Assembly: GCA_951812725.1 (NCBI GenBank)
Contig: OX638330.1
Span: 1,798,001 to 1,862,000 of the forward strand
Direction: 5' to 3'
DNA length: 64,000 nt
Source of the DNA: an uncultured Caldilineaceae bacterium
GTDB lineage: Bacteria > Chloroflexota > Anaerolineae > Caldilineales > Caldilineaceae
A program made the translations under genes and the position numbers. The notes below the pieces were generated by a model that was given only the letters and a program-made list of their open reading frames with translations, ran no database searches and had not been told where the DNA came from. Shown piece by piece: positions 56,885 through 64,000 of the stretch (positions within the stretch are counted from its first letter, which is position 1; each line of letters starts with the position of its first letter).

Positions 56885-57586
56885 ATGGAACTGCGTGAAT
56901 ACTTGACGATATTGAAGAGGCGCTGGGCGGCCCCCGTTCTATTGCCCGTCCTGGTAGCCTTGCTTAGTGCAGTGCAGTTGCGCCCTTGGGTTCCCCCTGC
57001 CCCTTCGTACAGCGTTACCATGCGCCTCCTGGTCGGCGTCATGCCCCTGGAAGGCGTCGATACTGCCCAGTACGACCCGCGTTACTATGCCTGGATGACC
57101 AGCGAATACCTCGTTGACGACTTTACCGAAGTGCTCGCCGCCGAACTGTTCGCCAAAGCCGTGAACGCCCGTCTTGCCGAGCAGGAAATAGCCATCCCAG
57201 CCGGAATGATCAGGGCAAGCGCGAACACTGGCAAGCAGCACCGCATCATCCGGCTCTCTTTCAACTGGCACGATAGGGATGCCTTGCAGGCCATCGCTGA
57301 TGCCGCAATTGCCGAGCTGGAGGAGAACGCTGCCTCATACTTTGCCCAGTTGGGAACAGAGGGCGCCGGCGTCCACGTTCTGGATTCGCCAACCGTATTT
57401 CCCGTGGGCCCGAGCACTCGAGACCGGGTCGAATGGCCGTTGAGAATCTTGCTGGCGCTGGCCGCCGGGCTTGTCATAGCATTCCTGCTGGAATACCTTG
57501 ACGAAACCGTACGTCGACGAGAGGAATTGGAGGAGATGGGCCTTCCCACCCTTGTCGCAATTCCCAGGCCGCGCAGAAACAGATAG
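56885..57586 (+). CDS. Wzz/chain-length-determinant-like membrane protein 1
   Basis: This 233-residue protein has the Wzz layout: MELREYLTILKRRWAAPVL and a first membrane helix (about residues 17-32), an extracytoplasmic alpha/beta middle, and a second helix near 190-207 ending in LLEYLDETVRRREELEEMGLP. Such proteins set polysaccharide chain length with a partner BY-kinase. It starts 10 bases after mutS2 and is followed by a second Wzz-like gene. Confidence 0.8.
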   Translation: MELREYLTILKRRWAAPVLLPVLVALLSAVQLRPWVPPAPSYSVTMRLLVGVMPLEGVDTAQYDPRYYAWMTSEYLVDDFTEVLAAELFAKAVNARLAEQEIAIPAGMIRASANTGKQHRIIRLSFNWHDRDALQAIADAAIAELEENAASYFAQLGTEGAGVHVLDSPTVFPVGPSTRDRVEWPLRILLALAAGLVIAFLLEYLDETVRRREELEEMGLPTLVAIPRPRRNR

Positions 57587-57673
57587 ATGAAGTGATGAAG
57601 GTGGCACTTCTGCCACGGATTGAAACGTTGCATCAGCCTCTTGGGCGATCAACGCTGCAACTTGGAGGATTCA

Positions 57674-58387
57674 GTGATACAGGAATATGGCGGAGTATTG
57701 AAACGATTCGGCTGGATCGTCATTGCGGCAGTCGTGCTGGCCGGCTTACTTTCCTACGGAATCAGCTCCTTCCAGGTGGAAATGTATAGAGCGACCGTGC
57801 ACGTCAGCACTGTTCCCGCCCGGCCGGACTGGGGTTTGGGCAATTCAGCTAAAGAGCTGATGCGCAACTTCGTGCTCAATCTGCGAACCTTCGAGGTAGC
57901 CCAGGAGGTGATCGACCGTGCGCAACTTGACATGCATCCGAGCGGATTCCTGCGATTAACCGACGTTGCCGTAGACTCCTCGACCTTCACGATCGAAATC
58001 GAAGCCCGTTCCCGTGACAAGATTGTTGCAGAAATCATGGCTTTAACCCTTGCCGACTATTTCGCCGACGAGCGCACCGCCTACTACGCTCAGCAGGACA
58101 AGCGTGATCGCATCGAAGTCAAGATCGTCAGCAGGGAAATCGAGGCCGCGCGCTACCAACCCCAGCCCGTGATAAATGCCTTGGCGGGTAGCGTACTCGG
58201 TTTCTTGTTCGGCGTTGGATTGATCCTGCTCCTGATCTGGATCGAAAGCGGCTTTCTGCGAACCCCGGATTCGGTGGAACGAACGCTTGGCCTGACAGTT
58301 CTCGGCGCAATCCCCGTATCGGATTCCGATTCAAACTCTGAAATTGAGATTCGAAAGGGCGTACCGTCGCCGGCAGTCAGCGGCTAG
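57674..58387 (+). CDS. Wzz/chain-length-determinant-like membrane protein 2
   Basis: This 237-residue protein has the same two-helix topology: IQEYGGVLKRFGWIVIAAVVLAG at the start, and a C-terminal helix followed by GFLRTPDSVERTLGLTVLGAIPV, which resembles the Wzz C terminus. The GTG start at 57674 has GGAGG five bases upstream, much better than the TTG at 57620. It forms a pair with the preceding gene and precedes a BY-kinase-like gene. Confidence 0.78.
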   Translation: MIQEYGGVLKRFGWIVIAAVVLAGLLSYGISSFQVEMYRATVHVSTVPARPDWGLGNSAKELMRNFVLNLRTFEVAQEVIDRAQLDMHPSGFLRLTDVAVDSSTFTIEIEARSRDKIVAEIMALTLADYFADERTAYYAQQDKRDRIEVKIVSREIEAARYQPQPVINALAGSVLGFLFGVGLILLLIWIESGFLRTPDSVERTLGLTVLGAIPVSDSDSNSEIEIRKGVPSPAVSG

Positions 58388-58445
58388 CGGAATGGAATCG
58401 CCTGACTTCGGCACTTGCCCGCCGTAATTTACAAAGGAATCGTAG

Positions 58446-59096
58446 ATGTCCCTAACTCTGGTTACATTGACCGCTCCCCGCAGTCCCGCCGCGGAAGCAT
58501 TCCAAAGCCTGCGCACAAATATCGAGTTTTCAAGTCTGGATAAGGCCCTGCATTCGCTGCTCATCACCTGCCCCGATACCGAAACAATGAAGAGCGAGGC
58601 GCTGGCTAATCTTGCCGTTGTTATGGCTGACGCAGGCGACCGCATCGTTGTTGTCGATGGCGATCTACGCCGGCCCCTTCAGCATGAAATCTTCAGGGTG
58701 AATGGCGATGTAGGCTTGACAGACTGGTTGCGAAACGGCGGAGAGCCGGTGCTGACCGAGACTCAAATTCCCAACTTGCGGTTGCTGGCTGCCGGGCCGC
58801 TGCCACCCAACCCGGTCGCCCTCCTCAGTTCCAAGCGGCTGGCCGAGCTGCTCCAGGTCCTGGCCGCCGAAGCAGAGTATGTGCTCGTCGACGCACCGCC
58901 TGTCCTGGCCGTAACCGACGCCGCTCTTTGGGCCAGCCAGGTCGACGGCACGCTCCTTGCCGTCACCGCCGGTAAGACCAAGCGAGAGCAGGCCGAGAGA
59001 GCCAAGGGCGTGCTGGAAAAAGTTCAGACGAATATCGTCGGCGCTGTGCTCCTGGATGCGGAAGATGCGATGGTTGTCAGCGGCTATGGACAATAA
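58446..59096 (+). CDS. BY-kinase-like (CpsD/CapB) protein with degenerate Walker A
   Basis: This 216-residue ParA/MinD-fold protein is of the CpsD type. Walker A-prime VVVDGDLRRP and Walker B YVLVDAPPVL are intact. The Walker A segment reads CPDTETMKSEALANLA, where GEGKST-type residues are expected: glycines and the usual KS/T-T are mostly lost, with only one K-S pair kept. There is no C-terminal tyrosine cluster beyond one Tyr in SGYGQ. It may be a weak ATPase or a regulatory relative for the Wzz-like proteins upstream. Confidence 0.75.
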   Translation: MSLTLVTLTAPRSPAAEAFQSLRTNIEFSSLDKALHSLLITCPDTETMKSEALANLAVVMADAGDRIVVVDGDLRRPLQHEIFRVNGDVGLTDWLRNGGEPVLTETQIPNLRLLAAGPLPPNPVALLSSKRLAELLQVLAAEAEYVLVDAPPVLAVTDAALWASQVDGTLLAVTAGKTKREQAERAKGVLEKVQTNIVGAVLLDAEDAMVVSGYGQ

Positions 59097-59185
59097 ACTG
59101 CTACGGCAATGGAACACGGAGGGTGACCTGTGACACACCCAACTATTAGCCTCCCAGCCTACCAACCAGTTCCCGGATGAATGCG

Positions 59186-60073
59186 ATGAAAGGCATCCTC
59201 CTGGCTGGCGGACATGGTACACGGCTCTATCCCCTTACTACCAGTCTCAGCAAACAGATTCTGCCAGTTTACGATAAACCCATGATCTATTACCCCCTGT
59301 CAATGCTGATGTTGGCGGGAATTCGGGACATCCTCATCATCAGCACGCCAACCGCGCTGCCGCTCTACCAGGAACTGCTCCGCGACGGCAGCCAGTGGGG
59401 CATTGAGTTCACTTACGCCGAACAGAGTCAGCCCCGCGGCATCGCTGACGCCTTTGTCGTCGGCAGTGAATTCGTTGGCGATTCACCGGTATGTCTGGCG
59501 CTGGGGGACAACATATTTTACGGCCACGGCTTGCCAGAAATCCTGCAGAGTGCAGCTGCTTTGCAGCACGGCGCCCTTGTATTCGCCTACCCAGTCGCCG
59601 ACCCCCGTCGATACGGCGTTGTCGAGTTCGACAGTTCGGGCAAGGCACTGAGCATAGAAGAAAAACCGCAGACGCCCCGCTCCAACTTTGCCGTGCCCGG
59701 TGTCTACTTCTATGACAGTCGCGTCCTGGACGTGGCCCGCAATCTAACGCCTTCGGCAAGAGGCGAAGTCGAGATAACAGACATAAACAACGACTATTTG
59801 GAGCGGGGAGAGATGCAAGTTGAAGTCCTGGGGCGAGGTTTTGCCTGGTTGGATGCCGGCACCCATGAATCTTTGCTCCAGGCCGGCAACTTTGTGCACG
59901 CGCTGCAGGAAAGACAGGGCATGATGATCTCCTGCCCGGAGGAAATCGCTCTCAGACGCGGCTACATCAGTCGCGACCAGTTCCGTAGTTTGGCCGAAGC
60001 CCTGCACACAAATCGCTATGGCCAGTATCTTCTGCAGCTCTTGAACGATGAGTTCTCGGAGTCGCTATCCTGA
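59186..60073 (+). CDS. rmlA: glucose-1-phosphate thymidylyltransferase (RmlA)
   Basis: This enzyme of about 295 residues makes dTDP-glucose from glucose-1-phosphate and dTTP. The nucleotide motif reads [14 protein letters not shown] near the N terminus, followed by [30 protein letters not shown] and VEEKP-like [13 protein letters not shown]. The sequence is the short RmlA type. An upstream ATG at 59177 would add three residues; the ribosome site is weak in either case. Its stop overlaps the next gene's ATG by one base. Confidence 0.92.
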   Translation: MKGILLAGGHGTRLYPLTTSLSKQILPVYDKPMIYYPLSMLMLAGIRDILIISTPTALPLYQELLRDGSQWGIEFTYAEQSQPRGIADAFVVGSEFVGDSPVCLALGDNIFYGHGLPEILQSAAALQHGALVFAYPVADPRRYGVVEFDSSGKALSIEEKPQTPRSNFAVPGVYFYDSRVLDVARNLTPSARGEVEITDINNDYLERGEMQVEVLGRGFAWLDAGTHESLLQAGNFVHALQERQGMMISCPEEIALRRGYISRDQFRSLAEALHTNRYGQYLLQLLNDEFSESLS

Positions 60074-60897
60074 TGAATGACGGGTCGGTCGCCTTAGCAG
60101 GGCACAATGGTTATCAAACCACGAGCGGTGAAGTGGCTGTCCGCAGCGTGCCCGCCCTGGCAGCAAGGATGCGCCAGATCGACAGATGCGCGCTTCCGGC
60201 CTCCTACACGCAGATCTTCAACATCCGTTCACTGTCACCCGCCTATTCGGTTCAGAATCACCTCGGCGCCAAAGAAATCCAGACTGCTGTGACCACTGTG
60301 GCCCAGGTGGCCGACCGCTTGCGGCGTATGGCAAGAGCCTACGGTGAATGGAAGGAGTTTGACATCCCCGCTTTTTTCGACCTGTGGCCGGAGCATGTCT
60401 CCCGACTCGTCCACGTGGAGGAGAGGGTCAGTACCGTCAACGTCACCTTCTACGCCGACCTGCTGCTTCCTTCCTTTCAACGCGCCGAACAGTACTGGGC
60501 GCATGAGTTTTTCCCCGCCTACCAGACCGCCCAGCCGCCTGCCAGCTCAAACGAAGACAGTTCCAGCTTTACCACGCACTTTCTTGAATTCGAACAACCC
60601 AAAATGCGCGCCTACTGGGATAAGTTGATGGCCGTCACCGACGGGGCCCGACGCGCCCTCTGGAATGATATCAGTTTTCTGGCCGCCACTGCCGGCGGCG
60701 AAGAAAAGTCGCACTGGCAGTGGGCATGGCGCCATCCCCCGCCCCCCGGAATCGACCACTGCCTGCTACCGACACTGCGCCAACTCCCGACCCTGACGCT
60801 AGGCATAGAGTTCCCTCTGCCGGCCAGCCGCCAGCCCGGCCGGGTAAGGCGTTTGCGACGCACCTGGGAAAGCCAGCGGCGGCGGCATCGTCAATAG
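60073..60897 (+). CDS. hypothetical protein between rmlA and rmlB
   Basis: This 274-residue soluble protein has no signal or membrane helix. It is rich in Trp, Arg and Pro (AYGEWKEFDIPAFFDLWPEHV; HWQWAWRHPPPPG) and ends in a strongly basic Arg tail. It is not RmlC or RmlD: no cupin or Rossmann motif is visible. The start overlaps the rmlA stop (TGATG), so it is translationally coupled and cotranscribed. Family unknown. Confidence 0.65.
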   Translation: MNDGSVALAGHNGYQTTSGEVAVRSVPALAARMRQIDRCALPASYTQIFNIRSLSPAYSVQNHLGAKEIQTAVTTVAQVADRLRRMARAYGEWKEFDIPAFFDLWPEHVSRLVHVEERVSTVNVTFYADLLLPSFQRAEQYWAHEFFPAYQTAQPPASSNEDSSSFTTHFLEFEQPKMRAYWDKLMAVTDGARRALWNDISFLAATAGGEEKSHWQWAWRHPPPPGIDHCLLPTLRQLPTLTLGIEFPLPASRQPGRVRRLRRTWESQRRRHRQ

Positions 60898-60917
60898 TCC
60901 CATCCTGAAAGGCACCT

Positions 60918-61955
60918 ATGGAAAACATTCTGGTAACGGGCGGCGCAGGCTTCATCGGCTGCAATTTTGTCCGCTACATCTTGAAGAACGAACCGGATGT
61001 GCAGGTTACGGTTTACGATAAGCTGACCTATGCCGGTCGTCTCGAAAACCTGGCCAACCTCAAGGAAAACTACGGCCGGCGCTACAGCTTTATTCAGGGC
61101 GACATCTGCGACGCTGCCAAGGTCGAGGAAACGGTAACTGCATCTGATACCGATACAATTATCAACTTCGCGGCTGAGACGCACGTGGACCGGTCCATCC
61201 TCGATCCGGACGCCTTCGTAAAGACCGACGTCTATGGTACCTATGTACTCCTGGAAGCGGCCCGCAAGTTCGGAAACCTGCGCTTCCACCAGATCAGCAC
61301 TGACGAGGTGTACGGACATATCGAAGGCCAACGCCGTTCGGTGGAGGGAGACGGCCTCGACCCGCGCAGCCCCTACTCCGCCAGCAAGGCCAGCGCCGAA
61401 CTATTTGTCAACGCCTATAACATCACTTACGGCCTGCCTGTAACGATCAGTCGCGGCGCCAACAACATAGGCCCCTACCAGTATCCCGAAAAAGTCGTTC
61501 CACTGTTCATCACCAACGCGCTCGCTTCCATGCAGCTGCCCGTCTATGGCGACGGACAGCAGATGCGAGACTATCAGTACGTCACCGACCACTGCGCTGC
61601 CATTCACCTGATCCTGCGGCGCGGCCGCATTGGCGAAGCCTACAATGTCGGGACCGGCTCCGAAATGACGAACCTGGCGATGGTGGAAATCCTGCTGGAC
61701 GAGCTTGGGAGGCCCCGCAGCCTCATTCAGCATGTCGAAGATCGCCTCGGCCACGACCGGCGATACAGCCTGGACGTTGCCAAAATAATGGCATTGGGAT
61801 GGGAGCCCGACTACACGCCTGAGGAAGCGATTCGCGCTACCGCCCGCTGGTACCGGGACAACAGTTGGTGGTGGCAACCAATTCGCGATGGAGAATTCCA
61901 GGACTATTACCAAACCGTCTACGGAGATCGCAAAGCGTTCGATTTGCCCAGATGA
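60918..61955 (+). CDS. rmlB: dTDP-glucose 4,6-dehydratase
   Basis: This 345-residue extended SDR has the NAD motif GGAGFIG (residues 8-14), catalytic STDEVYG (about 128-134) with Asp-Glu, and YSASK (about 153-157). AETHVDRSI and SRGANNIGPYQ are typical of RmlB. It converts dTDP-glucose to the 4-keto-6-deoxy sugar after RmlA. The rmlC and rmlD genes are not in this window. Its stop overlaps the next ATG (ATGA). Confidence 0.95.
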   Translation: MENILVTGGAGFIGCNFVRYILKNEPDVQVTVYDKLTYAGRLENLANLKENYGRRYSFIQGDICDAAKVEETVTASDTDTIINFAAETHVDRSILDPDAFVKTDVYGTYVLLEAARKFGNLRFHQISTDEVYGHIEGQRRSVEGDGLDPRSPYSASKASAELFVNAYNITYGLPVTISRGANNIGPYQYPEKVVPLFITNALASMQLPVYGDGQQMRDYQYVTDHCAAIHLILRRGRIGEAYNVGTGSEMTNLAMVEILLDELGRPRSLIQHVEDRLGHDRRYSLDVAKIMALGWEPDYTPEEAIRATARWYRDNSWWWQPIRDGEFQDYYQTVYGDRKAFDLPR

Positions 61956-62866
61956 ATCTCTCATCGATTCGCCCCGGCCGGCTGGAAGACCTGCCGGAAC
62001 TGCACCGCCTGCATTCCAGCAGCCTGCGCAGTTACTTTTACGACGACCTGGGCAGCGCCGAAGAACTTGACCTGCTCAGGGGAACGATCGCAGTCTTGAT
62101 GGATCAGGAATCCAACAGACTGAGAGGTTTTCTCTCTCTGGATTCGGCGCCGCGCTCTGATGCCCTTCCTTTCTCTGCCCCGACCAAAGTGTCGTTGCGT
62201 GCCGCTGCATTATCGTCTGGAGGGGCCGCTGCTCGCTTACAGTTCAGGGCCCTCTTTGAGTATGCACGCCGGCAACTGCCCGCAAATCCCCACGGCTATC
62301 TCTTCTTCGCCATGACCGAGCAAGGCTGGCTCCAGGCCAGCCTAAGAGAGGCCGGCTTCGAACAGAGCGACGCAGTCCGATTCTACGAACGTAGGTCTCG
62401 CTCCATCCAACCTTTACTCCAACCAGCCGCCTTACGGCTGGCGCAACCGAGCGACCTGCCGCCGCTGGCTTGCCTGGATGCCGCCGCCTTTGAACCCATG
62501 TGGCACATGGGAGCTGCCGACCTGCAGACGCTCCAACGCGACTGCCGATTCGAAATCGCGGAACTGACAACGCAGACAGTTGGCTACTCGGCCCTTCGCC
62601 TCAATTCAGACGGTTTTCAGAACGGTCACGATTCAGCCCAACTTGTGAGGCTTGCAGTGCACCCGCAAGCACAGTCTCTTGGCATTGGCCGGCAGTTGTT
62701 GGTTGCCAGCCTCTGTTATGCGCAACGACTTGGGATTGACCGTGTCTTTCTGAACACGCAGGAAAGTAACCGGCCTTCGCAAAAACTTTACGAATCGCTC
62801 AAGTTTCGCAAGCGCGGCCGCGCTGTCCCTGTACTCGTCAAGGAAGTTTCGCAGTGCCAGGCTTAG
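61952..62866 (+). CDS. tandem GNAT-domain protein
   Basis: This 304-residue protein seems to carry two GNAT-like units. The N-terminal one is degenerate. The C-terminal one has the acetyl-CoA motif VRLAVHPQAQSLGIGRQLL, followed by NTQESNRPSQKLYESLKF. The frame is open to 61865 but overlaps rmlB; the ATG at 61952 overlaps the rmlB stop. Cotranscription with the dTDP-sugar genes suggests, without proof, acylation of a sugar or glycan. Confidence 0.8.
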   Translation: MNLSSIRPGRLEDLPELHRLHSSSLRSYFYDDLGSAEELDLLRGTIAVLMDQESNRLRGFLSLDSAPRSDALPFSAPTKVSLRAAALSSGGAAARLQFRALFEYARRQLPANPHGYLFFAMTEQGWLQASLREAGFEQSDAVRFYERRSRSIQPLLQPAALRLAQPSDLPPLACLDAAAFEPMWHMGAADLQTLQRDCRFEIAELTTQTVGYSALRLNSDGFQNGHDSAQLVRLAVHPQAQSLGIGRQLLVASLCYAQRLGIDRVFLNTQESNRPSQKLYESLKFRKRGRAVPVLVKEVSQCQA

Positions 62867-63019
62867 TACATTGCCCAGGAGGACTCTCACAATTGGACCT
62901 CCTCTGAAATCCAGATTCCACGTATTTGCACGGGCGCCTTTCAAGCCGCATTACTTTAGCTTGGAAGCTACACCTTCTGTCACGCCCCTGGACAACCCGG
63001 TTCCTGGAGGAACGCGGTC

Positions 63020-64000
63020 TTGACGATTACAGGCCCAAAGTTTTTCCGTCACATCATTTTCGTTGCTGGGCTCTATATCATCCTGCTCGCGCTGGGCTGT
63101 GTGGGATATATTCTGATCGAGGGCTGGTCGTGGACTGACAGCATTTACATGACAGTCATTACAATCAGCACGGTCGGATTCGGCGAGATTCGTCCACTTT
63201 CCCCCATTGGCCGCGTTTTCACCGGGGCCTTGATAGTAATGGGGGTCAGCACAACCGCCTATGCTTTCAGCACATTGGCCGACATCATAGTCGCAGGGGA
63301 ATTCCGCAGCCTTTTTTGGAGAAGACGCATGCAGAAACGGATCGATAAACTGAGAGGCCATTTCATCGTCTGCGGGTACGGCCGAGTCGGCGAGCACGTC
63401 GTAAGCGAACTTCTGGCCAACAACGTTCAGTTGGTCGTGGTCGAAATCCTGGCAAACCTTGGGCCTGAGTTGGAAAACGTGGGCGTGATACCTGTGGAAG
63501 GAAACGCAACCCATGACGCCGCACTGATTCAAGCCGGCATCACACACGCCGCCGGCATCTGCTGCTGCTTGCCCAACGACTCGGACAATGTCTATGTGGC
63601 GTTAACGGCCCGCGCCCTCAGCCCAAACCTGACCGTCATTTCGCGTGCAAACAGCCTTGAGAGTGAACGCAAACTTCAGATCGCAGGCGTAGACCATGTC
63701 ATCAATCCCTATGTAACCAGCGGCCGCCGCATGGCACGACAGCTAATTCATCCAAATATCCTGGAATTTATGGACGTAGTAATGCACCGCGGCGAAGTCG
63801 ACATTCTGATCGAAGACATCGTCGTCAGCGAGCGGTCTTCGCTGCGAGACGTGACCATCGAAGACACCGAGATTCGAAGAAGGCTGGGCGCCAACATCCT
63901 GGCTGTGCGACGGCCTGACGGCGAAATCTTCGTCAATCCCGGCGTAGAGTTTGCGCTACGGGCTGGCGACACAATGATTGCACTGGGAACACCTGAGCAA
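63020..64000 (+). CDS. TrkA-domain potassium channel protein (partial, runs off the end)
   Basis: At least 327 codons are present. Two membrane helices flank a pore loop with selectivity filter TVGFGE (about residue 50), a G-F-G variant of the usual G-Y-G. A linker leads to a TrkA-N/RCK domain starting IVCGYGRVGEHVV with a Rossmann G-x-G-x-x-G, and the TrkA-C domain begins near DILIEDIVVSE. It gates K+ flux in response to a ligand bound by the RCK domain. The TTG start at 63020 has GGAGG nine bases upstream. The 3' end lies beyond base 64000. Confidence 0.9.
   Translation, partial: MTITGPKFFRHIIFVAGLYIILLALGCVGYILIEGWSWTDSIYMTVITISTVGFGEIRPLSPIGRVFTGALIVMGVSTTAYAFSTLADIIVAGEFRSLFWRRRMQKRIDKLRGHFIVCGYGRVGEHVVSELLANNVQLVVVEILANLGPELENVGVIPVEGNATHDAALIQAGITHAAGICCCLPNDSDNVYVALTARALSPNLTVISRANSLESERKLQIAGVDHVINPYVTSGRRMARQLIHPNILEFMDVVMHRGEVDILIEDIVVSERSSLRDVTIEDTEIRRRLGANILAVRRPDGEIFVNPGVEFALRAGDTMIALGTPEQ

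Noticed and set aside
60073..60897. rmlC between rmlA and rmlB
   Set aside because: No cupin histidines or RmlC motifs are present in the product.

Overview
The window is a 64 kb piece of a bacterial chromosome, roughly 57-60 % G+C by eye, with mostly core metabolism and transport genes in short operons on both strands. The protein set fits an uncultured member of the Chloroflexota (Anaerolineae/Caldilinea-like): a seven-gene Mrp antiporter operon, a short-form S-adenosylhomocysteinase, FAD-linked alditol-oxidase-like paralogues, leaderless and TTG-started genes, and tRNA genes without an encoded CCA. This placement is inferred from protein style and was not tested by search.

Layout. 0.2-3.6 kb: a membrane-anchored protein with eight 115-residue histidine-rich repeats (DUF4399-like) and a C-terminal cytochrome c domain. 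3.8-6.5 kb: two small minus-strand genes, each with a good promoter, a probable frameshifted small gene, a YccF-like membrane protein and a gap. 6.6-13.4 kb: complete mrpABCDEFG, followed 13 bases later by an FGGY sugar kinase. 15-21 kb: MFS transporter, CPBP protease, polyphosphate kinase, and a DtxR/MntR-type regulator that appears to be leaderless. 21.5-26.1 kb: a three-gene export system (double-length FtsX/MacB permease, HlyD-type adaptor, ATPase). 26.7-30.2 kb, minus strand: PLP ammonia-lyase, fused CoA-transferase, PanE-like reductase. 30.4 kb: SixA-like phosphatase. 31-34.2 kb: two tandem FAD-oxidase paralogues. 34-39 kb: nucleotidyltransferase, then SDR, unknown, HIT and class V aminotransferase genes. 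39-41.5 kb: an ABC-2 exporter.

42-51.6 kb is a SAM-cycle region: an SAM-I riboswitch with a terminator upstream of mtnA, then a LOG-type hydrolase, peptidase E, an adenosine-kinase-like PfkB protein, a GNAT, ahcY and metK. Together these genes make SAM, hydrolyse SAH, phosphorylate the adenosine released and salvage methylthioribose. An A+T-richer two-gene insert (AAA ATPase plus an unknown cysteine-containing partner) lies inside this block and is the best candidate for an accessory or defence-like system. 51.7-64 kb: a TPR protein, a tRNA-Pro/Gly/Met cluster, era, mutS2, two Wzz-like proteins, a BY-kinase-like protein with a degraded P-loop, rmlA, an unknown gene, rmlB, a GNAT, and a TrkA-type K+ channel that runs off the end.

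The strongest unexpected signal is a dispersed ~290-base element with imperfect terminal inverted repeats. It occurs three times as clean copies (32578-32868, 40298-40588, 44041-44326) flanked by 8-base target duplications (7/8, 8/8 and 8/8 matches), plus one degenerate composite copy near 26.2-26.6 kb. It encodes no transposase, so it looks like a MITE. One copy splits an ABC operon, one separates the duplicated oxidases, and one lies 14 bases upstream of the peptidase E start.
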